From Flavobacterium sp. 102 (GTDB taxonomy: Bacteria > Bacteroidota > Bacteroidia > Flavobacteriales > Flavobacteriaceae), in NCBI RefSeq assembly GCF_003634615.1, contig NZ_RBKX01000001.1:3410001-3474000 (forward strand): a stretch of 64,000 nt of DNA. The letters run 5' to 3'. The notes beneath the pieces were generated by a model that had not been told where the DNA came from, ran no database searches, and worked only from the letters and a program-made list of their open reading frames with translations. The translations under genes were made by a program, and so were the position numbers. Position 1 is the first letter of the stretch. Each line of letters opens with the position of its first letter. Of this stretch, positions 16,567 to 24,221 are shown one piece after another.

Positions 16567-16590
16567 TTTGACAGCCATAAGTGTGTCAAA
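16567..16590 (+). promoter_or_regulatory. Conserved hairpin after the Cys-rich gene
   Basis: TTTGACA (16567-16573) pairs with TGTCAAA (16584-16590) around a loop starting GCCATA. The same hairpin with the same loop start occurs at 42234-42257 after the paralogous gene. There is no T tract after the stem, so attenuation or RNA stability control fits better than simple termination. The remaining bases to 16753 hold no gene. Confidence 0.65.
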
Positions 16591-16752
16591 TTCATAGCGT
16601 TTTGCTATTCAATTTACAACAGTTTTAGAATGTCTTTTGCTACACCATTATTTGGGTTGCAATACCATTTCTTTAACAACTGTTATTTATTCAAATTTAT
16701 TTTATCAATCAATCAAGGTAAACCACTTTGATTACTTAAACATTATTTAAAA

Positions 16753-17622
16753 ATGAAAAGTTCATTTATAAAAATAATGGTAGCAGCTGTAATGTTGCTA
16801 TCAACTTCTATCAACGCACAAATAAAAAATGCAAAAACCGAAACAGTTAAAGTCTATGGAAACTGTGGAATGTGCAAAACTACCATCGAAAAAACAGGAA
16901 GTATTAAAAAAATTGCCAAAGTAGATTGGAACCAAGAAACCCAAATGGCAACATTAACTTATGATACAAGTGTAACAAATCAAGACGAAATACTAAAAAG
17001 AATTGCATTGGTCGGTTACGATAGTGATAAATTCCTTGCTCCTGATGATGTGTATAATAACCTACACGGTTGTTGTCAATACGACAGAGTGGCAAAAGTA
17101 CCTGTAAAAGAAGACAACAAAACTACTGCTAGTAGCGAAGACCATTCTAATCACAACCATTCTGAAATGATCACAACCGAGGTTCAAAAGGATAATCAAT
17201 TGAAAGTAATTTTCGATAATTACTTCTTGTTAAAAGATGCTCTTATTAGTTCTGATGGAACTAAAACAGCATTGGCTTCAAAAGAACTTTTGACAGCAAT
17301 CAATACTGTAAAAATGGACAAGATTGAAATGGACGCTCACATGGTGTGGATGAAAGTTGTAGATCAGCTAAAAGAAGATGCAGAGCATATCTCAGATACT
17401 AAAGACATAAAGCACCAACGCGATCACTTTACCTCTTTATCCAAAGACATGTACACACTAATCAAAGCTGTAAAATATGAAACGCCGGTATATTTTCAAT
17501 TCTGTCCAATGTACAACGATGGTAAAGGTGCCAATTGGTTGAGCAAAGAAAATGCAGTTAAAAATCCATATTATGGATCAATGATGTTAAGCTGTGGAAA
17601 AACAGTAGAGACGATTAAATAA
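16753..17622 (+). CDS. Periplasmic HMA-domain plus DUF3347 protein
   Basis: 289 residues. A signal peptide (MKSSFIKIMVAAVMLLSTSI then NAQ) is followed by an HMA domain with GNCGMC at about residues 37-42, a Cys-x2-Cys soft-metal site, and a second Cys pair (HGCCQYD). A His-rich linker (DHSNHNHSE) leads to a DUF3347 domain (about 150-289) with the helical core EDAEHISDTKDIKHQRDHF and the conserved FCPMYNDGKGANWLSKE and MLSCGKT end. DUF3347 proteins accompany Cu/Ag efflux systems in Bacteroidota and are thought to bind metal in the periplasm. It begins the main copper gene run. Confidence 0.85.
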   Translation: MKSSFIKIMVAAVMLLSTSINAQIKNAKTETVKVYGNCGMCKTTIEKTGSIKKIAKVDWNQETQMATLTYDTSVTNQDEILKRIALVGYDSDKFLAPDDVYNNLHGCCQYDRVAKVPVKEDNKTTASSEDHSNHNHSEMITTEVQKDNQLKVIFDNYFLLKDALISSDGTKTALASKELLTAINTVKMDKIEMDAHMVWMKVVDQLKEDAEHISDTKDIKHQRDHFTSLSKDMYTLIKAVKYETPVYFQFCPMYNDGKGANWLSKENAVKNPYYGSMMLSCGKTVETIK

Positions 17623-17639
17623 TCTAAAAAAAATTAAAT

Positions 17640-18692
17640 ATGAAAAATTTATCAATGATAGCTTCATTAGTTGGAGCAATATTTTTAACATCTTGTAATA
17701 ACAACGATGACAATATGGATACGGTAAATGTCGATTACCCTGCGGCATATATTGTAAACGGTGAAGATGCCACAGTTTCAGTAGTCAAGTTAAGTACTAA
17801 TGAAGTAACTGAGACAATAGAATTAATGGGAACAGGTTCGGATATGATTATGTGGCCACACCATATCTCATCACATCAAAATCATTTAGCAATTGGAGTA
17901 CCTGGTATGGACTTAAGCGCTGGGCATTCAGGATTAATGACCGCAGGAATGACAGGAAAACTATTGGTTATCGATGCTATGAATGGTTCAATTATAAAAA
18001 ACATCAATCTTCCTTTAATGAACCACAATTCAATCTATTCTCCTAACGGAAATGAAATTTGGGTACCTCAAATGGATGAAATGAATAGCAAAGTTCTGGT
18101 ATATGATGCTACTACGAATGCGTTATTAAATACAATTAATGTTGGAATGATGGCAGCTGAATTAACATTCTCTTCCGATGGTACCAAAGCTTATGTCGCA
18201 AATGGTGATGATGATAGTATTACAGTTATTGACGCCAGCACAAAAGCTATAATCACAACTATTACTGTTGGTGACAATCCAGTAGGTGCTTGGACAGGAA
18301 GTAATAATAAAATGTATGTAGACAATGAAGATGGACAAACTATTTCTGTTATTGACGTAGCTACAAACTCAGTAGATGAAACAATTACTTTAGGTTTCAT
18401 GCCGGGAATAGCATCATATAATGGTCCTAAAAATGAACTATGGGTTTCTGACCCAATGAATGGAAAAGTACATTATTGGACTTGGGATGCAGGAATGAAT
18501 ATGTGGATGCATGGAAGTTCACTTAACACAGGTGCTGGTGCTCACGCAATTGCTTTCACAACAGACGGTAACACTGCCTATGTGACAAATCAAACGGCAA
18601 ATACAGTTTCAGTTGTCAATACTACTAACCATACGGTGACCAAAACAATTAACGTGGGAAATAAACCAAATGGTATTGTTATAAAAATGTAA
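17640..18692 (+). CDS. YVTN beta-propeller lipoprotein, Met/His-rich
   Basis: 350 residues with lipoprotein signal MKNLSMIASLVGAIFLTSC. Repeats of the form AYVANGDDDSITVIDASTKA, each followed by ITVGDNPVG, build a seven-bladed YVTN/YncE-type propeller. Loops are unusually rich in Met and His (MIMWPHHISSHQNH, GMDLSAGHSGLM, MNMWMHGS), unlike generic YncE proteins, which suggests Cu(I) binding. It is anchored to a membrane facing the periplasm. It lies 17 bp after the HMA-DUF3347 gene and is followed by a weak hairpin (ACTAAGTC / GACTTAGT, 18704-18733) before the thioredoxin gene. A copper storage or sensing role is inference. Confidence 0.8.
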   Translation: MKNLSMIASLVGAIFLTSCNNNDDNMDTVNVDYPAAYIVNGEDATVSVVKLSTNEVTETIELMGTGSDMIMWPHHISSHQNHLAIGVPGMDLSAGHSGLMTAGMTGKLLVIDAMNGSIIKNINLPLMNHNSIYSPNGNEIWVPQMDEMNSKVLVYDATTNALLNTINVGMMAAELTFSSDGTKAYVANGDDDSITVIDASTKAIITTITVGDNPVGAWTGSNNKMYVDNEDGQTISVIDVATNSVDETITLGFMPGIASYNGPKNELWVSDPMNGKVHYWTWDAGMNMWMHGSSLNTGAGAHAIAFTTDGNTAYVTNQTANTVSVVNTTNHTVTKTINVGNKPNGIVIKM

Positions 18693-18703
18693 AACTTTAT
18701 AAA

Positions 18704-18733
18704 ACTAAGTCTGATGGTAGCATTGGACTTAGT
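18704..18733 (+). promoter_or_regulatory. Intergenic hairpin
   Basis: ACTAAGTC (18704-18711) pairs with GACTTAGT (18726-18733). It sits in the 74-bp gap between the propeller and thioredoxin genes and has no T tract. It may be a partial terminator or processing site in the long operon. Confidence 0.4.
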
Positions 18734-18766
18734 CTTACAACAAAAAGTAATACTAAATCGATGTAA

Positions 18767-19234
18767 ATGAAAATATTTTTTTATATGACAGTACTCATAT
18801 TGTACTCATTTTCAATAAAAGCCCAAATTAAGGTTGGTGATACAATACCATCACTTATACTAAAAAGTAGTAGCAACAGTGATGTAAACACCTCATCATT
18901 CAAAGGCAAATATGTACTTATCGATTTTTGGGCATCTTGGTGCGCGCCTTGTAGATTAGGCAATAAGAAGTTAGTAAAACTCCATAATGACATAGATACA
19001 GCCAAAATTGAAATAATAGGAATATCAATCGATACAGACACAAGTAAATGGCTTAAAGCTATTGAAAAAGATAAAATTAAGTTCACTCAATTGATAGACT
19101 CAAAAGGTTTTGATGCTAATACTGCAATAGTTTTTGGAGTAGATGAATTACCATCAAAATACTTGTTTAATCCTGAAGGTATACTAATTGCAAAAAATCC
19201 AACAGAAGAAGAAATAGTAAAATTAATAAAATAG
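18767..19234 (+). CDS. TlpA/ResA-type periplasmic thioredoxin
   Basis: 155 residues. The signal peptide MKIFFYMTVLILYSFSIKAQ is followed by a thioredoxin fold with FWASWCAPC (about residues 51-59), the CAPC active site, and a later cis-Pro region (DELPSKYLFNPEG). ResA/TlpA-like proteins keep exported cysteines or haem-attachment cysteines reduced. In this operon it probably reduces the many CxxC metal sites of the neighbouring HMA and Cys-rich proteins. It is four bases from the following HMA gene. Confidence 0.9.
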   Translation: MKIFFYMTVLILYSFSIKAQIKVGDTIPSLILKSSSNSDVNTSSFKGKYVLIDFWASWCAPCRLGNKKLVKLHNDIDTAKIEIIGISIDTDTSKWLKAIEKDKIKFTQLIDSKGFDANTAIVFGVDELPSKYLFNPEGILIAKNPTEEEIVKLIK

Positions 19235-19238
19235 TAAA

Positions 19239-19736
19239 ATGAAGAAAATTAATAAAACATATCTAATAGTAGCATCAATTGTTTTGATGTTCTCAATAAA
19301 AGGTAATGCCCAAATCGTAAAAGCCGAAATTAGGGCCACTGGTTTAACTTGTTCTATGTGCTCAAATGCTATAAACAAACAGCTAAAAACATTACCTGAA
19401 GTAGTTAATGTTGAAACTGACTTAAATACCAATACGTTTACAGTAACGTTAACAGAAGGAAATAATTTAAGCCCAAAAGTTTTTAAGGAGAAAGTGGAAA
19501 AAGCTGGCTTTTTTATAGGCACATTAGTGATAACAGCAAAACCTGAAACCATAACTAAAAGTCCTTATATTTTGGTTAATGACATAGCAACAAACGGAAC
19601 GGAAATACAATTTCAAGTAGTTGACAAAGGCTATGTAACTGAAAAGGAGTTCAAAAAATTATCCAAATCATATAAGAATGTCGAAACGTATGCTGCAATC
19701 AATGAAGATGATTTCCACATTAAAATTCTAAATTAA
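19239..19736 (+). CDS. Periplasmic HMA-domain protein
   Basis: 165 residues with a signal peptide (KTYLIVASIVLMFSIKGNAQ). An HMA fold follows: ATGLTCSMCSNAINKQLKTL with CSMC at about residues 39-42, then VVNVETDLNTNTFTVTL and the second helix. The C-terminal 60 residues form a second small beta domain. It is a likely periplasmic copper carrier. The stop codon overlaps the next ATG by one base (TAATG), indicating translational coupling with the outer-membrane protein. Confidence 0.85.
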   Translation: MKKINKTYLIVASIVLMFSIKGNAQIVKAEIRATGLTCSMCSNAINKQLKTLPEVVNVETDLNTNTFTVTLTEGNNLSPKVFKEKVEKAGFFIGTLVITAKPETITKSPYILVNDIATNGTEIQFQVVDKGYVTEKEFKKLSKSYKNVETYAAINEDDFHIKILN

Positions 19737-20545
19737 TGAGAAAGATAATTTTATTTTTTATTGCTGTAAGTTGTCAAGATGTTTTTAGCCAAGAGTTATT
19801 TGTAGTAACGGATCCGGCCAGTAATGTTCCTGCAAATTCGTTAGCAGTCAATGTAATGCAGTCTCTTTTTAAAGAGGAAATGAAATCAGGCTACAATTAC
19901 CATTTTATGCCCGAAGTGACTTATGGTCTAAACAAAAACATAATGTTTCGAGCTTCTGCTTTTATAAGTAATAGAAGCAATCAACTAGTTACCGAAGGAG
20001 GTAGTTTTTATACTAAGTATCGTTTCTATTCATCAGATGATCTGAACAGTCATTTCAGAATGGCTGCATTTGGAAGATATAGTTTCAACAACGCTGACAT
20101 TCACCAAGAGCAAATAGAAATATTAGGACACAACACAGGTTTCGAAGGAGGATTTGTAGCCACTAAGTTGATTAAAAAACTGGCAATTAGTTCGTCCATA
20201 AGCTTTGAGAAAGCCTTTGACAACAAGCCTGATTATCCGTTTCCTGATAATATGGGCGACAATGCTACAAATTATACCTTATCATTCGGTAAACTAATGT
20301 ATCCAAAAAAATACACCAGTTACAAGCAGACAAACATCAACCTTATGGTTGAATTTGTCGGGCAAACCATTAATGAAAATGGTAAGTCGTATCTAGACGT
20401 TGTTCCTGCAATACAATTCATTTTCAACAGTCAGGCACGATTGGACTTTGCTTACCGACAAGAGCTTTTGAGTTCAATGGTACGCTCTGCTCCAAATGGT
20501 TTTTACTTCAATTTATATTATACTTTTTTCAATTTAAAAAAATAA
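19736..20545 (+). CDS. Outer-membrane beta-barrel protein
   Basis: 269 residues with a signal peptide (MRKIILFFIAVSCQDVFSQ). The rest is a run of amphipathic strands ending in aromatic residues (YNYHFMPEVTYGL, GSFYTKYRFYS, MAAFGRYSF, GFYFNLYYTFF), typical of a barrel of about 12 strands. It is translationally coupled to the HMA gene upstream. It may let metal or metal chelates cross the outer membrane, or assemble with the HMA protein; no named family is recognised. Confidence 0.7.
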   Translation: MRKIILFFIAVSCQDVFSQELFVVTDPASNVPANSLAVNVMQSLFKEEMKSGYNYHFMPEVTYGLNKNIMFRASAFISNRSNQLVTEGGSFYTKYRFYSSDDLNSHFRMAAFGRYSFNNADIHQEQIEILGHNTGFEGGFVATKLIKKLAISSSISFEKAFDNKPDYPFPDNMGDNATNYTLSFGKLMYPKKYTSYKQTNINLMVEFVGQTINENGKSYLDVVPAIQFIFNSQARLDFAYRQELLSSMVRSAPNGFYFNLYYTFFNLKK

Positions 20546-20552
20546 AACCAAG

Positions 20553-21203
20553 ATGAGTAAAACAAAATTTATCCCTGCATTAGGTTATGATTTTTTAAGC
20601 GATTACTATGATTTAGCTATAAAAGTAACAATGCCTGAAAAAAAGTTCAGAAACAGATTAATTGATTTTGTAGACCCAAAAGAGAATGAAAAAATAGTAG
20701 AGTTTGGTTTCGGAACGGCCCAAAACATTATCATACTCAAACAACGTTTTCCTAATTGTAATGTACTAGGAGTTGACATCGACCCAAAGATTAAGTCAAT
20801 AGCTGAATATAAATTAAATAAGGCAGGAATTCAAGTACCGCTTTTTTTGTATGATGGAAATAAGTTACCATTTGAAGATGATTCATTTGACAAGGTTTAT
20901 AGTTCTCTTGTTTTTCATCAGTTAGACATGATTACAAAGTTGAAATGTTTATTAGAGATTAATAGGATATTAAAACCAAATGGAGAAGTAATCATTGGAG
21001 ATTGGGGTAAAGCAAAAACAAAATGGATGAGACTATCCTTTTACTTAGTTCAATTATTAGATGGTTTCAAAACTACCACTGATAACGTGAACGGATTAAT
21101 GACAAAATACATTACTGATGCAGGATTTAAAAATGTTGAAGAAATAAGCTATATCAATACCTCAATAGGAACTTATTCATATTACAAAGCTTACAAAAAT
21201 TAA
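20553..21203 (+). CDS. Class I SAM-dependent methyltransferase
   Basis: 216 residues, cytoplasmic. Motif I IVEFGFGTAQNI (about residues 49-60), the acidic end of beta 2 VLGVDIDP (about 72-79), and LPFEDDSFDKVYSSLVFHQL (about 106-125) mark a Methyltransf_11-type Rossmann fold. A substrate cannot be read from the sequence. Placed between a barrel and a DUF3347 lipoprotein within a metal operon, it could methylate a metalloid (as ArsM does) or a small ligand, but the paired cysteines of ArsM are not obvious. Another methyltransferase sits in the second metal block at 50876. Confidence 0.85.
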   Translation: MSKTKFIPALGYDFLSDYYDLAIKVTMPEKKFRNRLIDFVDPKENEKIVEFGFGTAQNIIILKQRFPNCNVLGVDIDPKIKSIAEYKLNKAGIQVPLFLYDGNKLPFEDDSFDKVYSSLVFHQLDMITKLKCLLEINRILKPNGEVIIGDWGKAKTKWMRLSFYLVQLLDGFKTTTDNVNGLMTKYITDAGFKNVEEISYINTSIGTYSYYKAYKN

Positions 21204-21246
21204 ATTTCAATCTATTTATTTATAAATAACTCTAAAGCATAGAACA

Positions 21247-21717
21247 ATGAATAAAATGGTAAAAAAAAGTAATCCAATACTAATTGCAATACTAATTGCG
21301 ATTATCCCAACAATAAATCTATTTGCACAAAAGGGATATAATTCAAATGGTCCACATAATGGAATCATCAAAAAAGTCAAAAACTATTATATAGAAACTT
21401 TAATAAGAGATAACAAAGTGTATTTTTTCTTTCTAGATGAAAAATTGAAGCCTATAAACAATTCTGAAATAACAGGAACAGCTACACTACTATTTGCCGA
21501 TGGAAAATCAAAAAAAGTAGAACTGACAAATGTAGATACTGATGCTTTCACCGTAAATGAAATAAATGCATATGCTTACACTGACATTTATTTAACTTTT
21601 AAAATCAAAGGAAAATCAATCTCAACTGTATTTTCTAAAGAAACAAAGCTTGAAGTTTTACCTAAAGAAATAATTAAACATTACCACGAACAAGGCACAG
21701 AACACAGTTACAAATAA
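21247..21717 (+). CDS. Hypothetical exported protein, 156 aa
   Basis: 156 residues. An N-terminal signal-anchor (NPILIAILIAIIPTINLFAQ) is followed by a beta-rich domain that starts with GPHNGIIKKVKNYYIETLI and ends HYHEQGTEHSYK. Proteins with the opening G-P-H-x-G occur near CusA/CusB genes in Bacteroidota and resemble a small periplasmic metal-binding beta domain. The His-containing end supports metal contact. It lies 34 bp before the DUF3347 lipoprotein. Confidence 0.65.
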   Translation: MNKMVKKSNPILIAILIAIIPTINLFAQKGYNSNGPHNGIIKKVKNYYIETLIRDNKVYFFFLDEKLKPINNSEITGTATLLFADGKSKKVELTNVDTDAFTVNEINAYAYTDIYLTFKIKGKSISTVFSKETKLEVLPKEIIKHYHEQGTEHSYK

Positions 21718-21751
21718 AAAATATTTAACATTAACTTAAAATTTTAAAATC

Positions 21752-22450
21752 ATGAAAGCACTCATTTTAACAGCTATTTTAGCAGTCTCTTTATTAGTTT
21801 CTTGTAATACTAAAACAAAAGAAACAGAAAACAACACTACAGAAGCTTCAGCCAATTCAAGCGAGTTATTTGCCTGTCCAATGCACCCGGAAGTAACAGG
21901 AAAAAAAGGAGAAAAATGCTCCAAATGTGGTATGGAATTAACAGAACCGGTTACATCAAAAAAGATGGAAGATGTAAAATCAACCGAAACAAAAACCGAT
22001 GTCACTACAGTAACTCAAGCAGACTATACAACAGATATTATTATTAGCTATATAAATCTTAAAAACAGATTAGTAAATGATGACAGTAAAGGTGCAGCAG
22101 ATAAAGGAAAAGTACTATTAGCATCATTTGAAAGATTTGATACAAAAACATTAGATGCAAAACAAAAAAAGGAATATTTAGACATTGCTGATGATGCAAA
22201 AGAGCACGCAGAACATATAGGTGACAACGCCGGGAAAATAGACCATCAAAGAGAACATTTTGCCACACTTAGTAAAGACATCAACGATTTAATTAAAATG
22301 TTTGGAACCAAACAAAAATTATATCAAGACCATTGCCCAATGTATAATGATGGTAAAGGCGCTATTTGGATTAGCGAAACCAAAGAAATAAAAAATCCTT
22401 TCTATGGCTCACAGATGCTTACTTGTGGTAGTTTGAAAAAAACATTATAA
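21752..22450 (+). CDS. Lipoprotein with heavy-metal-binding motif and DUF3347 domain
   Basis: 232 residues. Lipobox LLVSC, then a short heavy-metal-binding motif FACPMHPEVTG...CSKCGMEL at about residues 45-70 (Cys, Met, His and a second CxxCGM). Residues 95-232 form a DUF3347 domain with HAEHIGDNAGKIDHQREHF, HCPMYNDGKGAIWIS and MLTCGS. It resembles the DUF3347 protein at 16753 in its C-terminal half but replaces the HMA domain with the short motif. Likely a membrane-anchored periplasmic Cu/Ag carrier feeding the RND pump encoded just downstream. Confidence 0.85.
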   Translation: MKALILTAILAVSLLVSCNTKTKETENNTTEASANSSELFACPMHPEVTGKKGEKCSKCGMELTEPVTSKKMEDVKSTETKTDVTTVTQADYTTDIIISYINLKNRLVNDDSKGAADKGKVLLASFERFDTKTLDAKQKKEYLDIADDAKEHAEHIGDNAGKIDHQREHFATLSKDINDLIKMFGTKQKLYQDHCPMYNDGKGAIWISETKEIKNPFYGSQMLTCGSLKKTL

Positions 22451-22453
22451 AAC

Positions 22454-22924
22454 ATGAAAAGGAAATTAAAAAAAGTAGGAATAGCACTTTTTTTGGTATT
22501 GATAGCAATACAATTCTATCAGCCTGCCCTAAATCAAAATCCGAGGCAGGATTATACAAATGATTTTCTTATCACAACTAATGCCCCAAATAATATTTCA
22601 AAGTTAATCCAGGCATCCTGCTATGATTGCCACAGTAACAACACCAATTATCCTTGGTACTCTTACATTCAACCCGCTCGTTTTTTTATGGAAAGTCATA
22701 TTGCAACAGGAAAAGAAAATTTAAATTTTAATGAATGGGGAAATTATAGTAGCCGAAAGCAAAATAATAAATTAGAAAGAATTGCAAAACAAATCGAATC
22801 AAACGAAATGCCTTTGAGTTCTTATACTTTAATCCATAAAAAAGCAATCCTTACAGCCTCCCAAAAAAAAGAAGTATTGGATTGGATAAATAAAACAAAA
22901 GATAGTATTTCATTACAAAATTAA
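22454..22924 (+). CDS. Haem-binding domain protein (Haem_bd-like)
   Basis: 156 residues. An N-terminal membrane anchor (KVGIALFLVLIAIQFYQPAL) precedes the block ASCYDCHSNNTNYPWYSYIQ, a single CxxCH haem site at about residues 55-59 in the context typical of the Bacteroidota Haem_bd family. The rest is a helical domain. It lies three bases after the DUF3347 gene and five bases before the RND gene, so it is part of that operon. A role in electron transfer to periplasmic copper is possible. Confidence 0.85.
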   Translation: MKRKLKKVGIALFLVLIAIQFYQPALNQNPRQDYTNDFLITTNAPNNISKLIQASCYDCHSNNTNYPWYSYIQPARFFMESHIATGKENLNFNEWGNYSSRKQNNKLERIAKQIESNEMPLSSYTLIHKKAILTASQKKEVLDWINKTKDSISLQN

Positions 22925-22929
22925 AAATA

Positions 22930-24210
22930 ATGGTAGAAAAATTAATAACATTCTCGCTACGAAATCGAGCAATTGTCTTGCTGGTTTCAGCTTGCTTATT
23001 TGCTTGGGGTGTTTACAGCGTTCAACAAAACCCCATTGACGCCATTCCTGATTTATCCGAAAATCAAGTGATTGTTTTTACGGAGTGGATGGGAAGAAGT
23101 CCACAGGTTATAGAAGCGCAGGTTACTTATCCGCTGGTTTCCAATTTACAAGGCATTCCAAAAGTCAAAAATATTCGGGGTGCTTCGATGTTTGGGATGA
23201 GCTTTGTCTACATCATTTTTGAAGATGATGTCGATATATATTGGGCAAGAACTCGGGTTCTAGAAAGATTAAATTATGCACAACGATTATTACCACAAAA
23301 TGTAGTACCAACCTTGGGTCCTGATGGCACAGGTGTGGGTCACGTTTTTTGGTATCATTTAAATGCGAAAGGTATGGACTTGGGAGAACAAAGAGCCTTG
23401 CAAGATTGGTACGTGAAATTTGCCTTGCAAACCGTTCCGGGAGTTGCCGAAGTGGCTTCCTTTGGTGGATTTGAAAAGCAATATCAATTAGTTTTAGATC
23501 CATTGAAAATGCAATACTACAACGTCAGTATGATGGAAGTAATGAATGCTGTCAAAACAAATAATAATGACGTTGGAGGAAGAAAATTTGAAATGAGCAA
23601 TATGTCCTATATCGTTAGAGGCTTGGGCTACATCAAAAACATAAAAGATGTAGAAGACATTGCTATTAAAAACTATAATTCCGTTCCGGTAAAAGTTAAA
23701 GATATTGGTTCAATACAAATGGGTGGCGATTTGAGACTAGGTATTTTTGATGAAAATGGCAATGGTGAAGTTGTTGGCGGAATTGTGGTAATGCGTTATG
23801 GTGAAAATGCTGACAAAGTAATCACGGCAGTAAAAGAGAAAATGAAAGAAGTCGAAAAAGGATTACCTGAAGGTGTTACTTTTAAAACGTCTTATGACCG
23901 AAGTGAATTAATAGAAAAAGCAATCGCATCTGTTAAAGGCACTTTAATAGAAGAAATGATTGTCGTTTCAATTGTTGTACTACTTTTTCTTTTTCATTGG
24001 CGAAGCGCTTTAATTATACTCATTCAATTACCAATATCTGTGGCTATTGGCTTTATTTTACTCGAAGCATTTGGTATTTCTTCAAACATTATGTCACTAA
24101 CGGGGATTGCTCTGGCAATTGGTGTTGTCGTTGATGATGGTATCGTAATGGTAGAGAATGCATACAGGACAATTTCGGAGAAACAGGAAGAAATGGACAA
24201 TAATCAGTAA
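22930..24210 (+). CDS. cusA: CusA-type RND metal efflux pump, N-terminal part
   Basis: 426 residues covering the first half of a CusA/CzcA-type RND transporter: the first membrane span with FSLRNRAIVLLVSACLFAWG, then QQNPIDAIPDLSENQVIVFT, the periplasmic porter subdomains and TM2-TM4. TM4 carries LAIGVVVDDGIVMVENAY with the proton-relay Asp pair. The frame stops at TAA 24208 in the cytoplasmic loop after TM4. The remainder of the protein (TM5 onward) starts at 24222 in a different frame. Together the two parts (1071 aa) equal a normal CusA. This is either a frameshift or a genuine two-subunit pump. Confidence 0.85.
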   Translation: MVEKLITFSLRNRAIVLLVSACLFAWGVYSVQQNPIDAIPDLSENQVIVFTEWMGRSPQVIEAQVTYPLVSNLQGIPKVKNIRGASMFGMSFVYIIFEDDVDIYWARTRVLERLNYAQRLLPQNVVPTLGPDGTGVGHVFWYHLNAKGMDLGEQRALQDWYVKFALQTVPGVAEVASFGGFEKQYQLVLDPLKMQYYNVSMMEVMNAVKTNNNDVGGRKFEMSNMSYIVRGLGYIKNIKDVEDIAIKNYNSVPVKVKDIGSIQMGGDLRLGIFDENGNGEVVGGIVVMRYGENADKVITAVKEKMKEVEKGLPEGVTFKTSYDRSELIEKAIASVKGTLIEEMIVVSIVVLLFLFHWRSALIILIQLPISVAIGFILLEAFGISSNIMSLTGIALAIGVVVDDGIVMVENAYRTISEKQEEMDNNQ

Positions 24211-24221
24211 TTGGAAATAAG

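Noticed and set aside
20553..21203. ArsM-type arsenic methyltransferase
   Set aside because: The conserved cysteine set of ArsM is not seen and no other arsenic gene is near, so only a generic methyltransferase is called.
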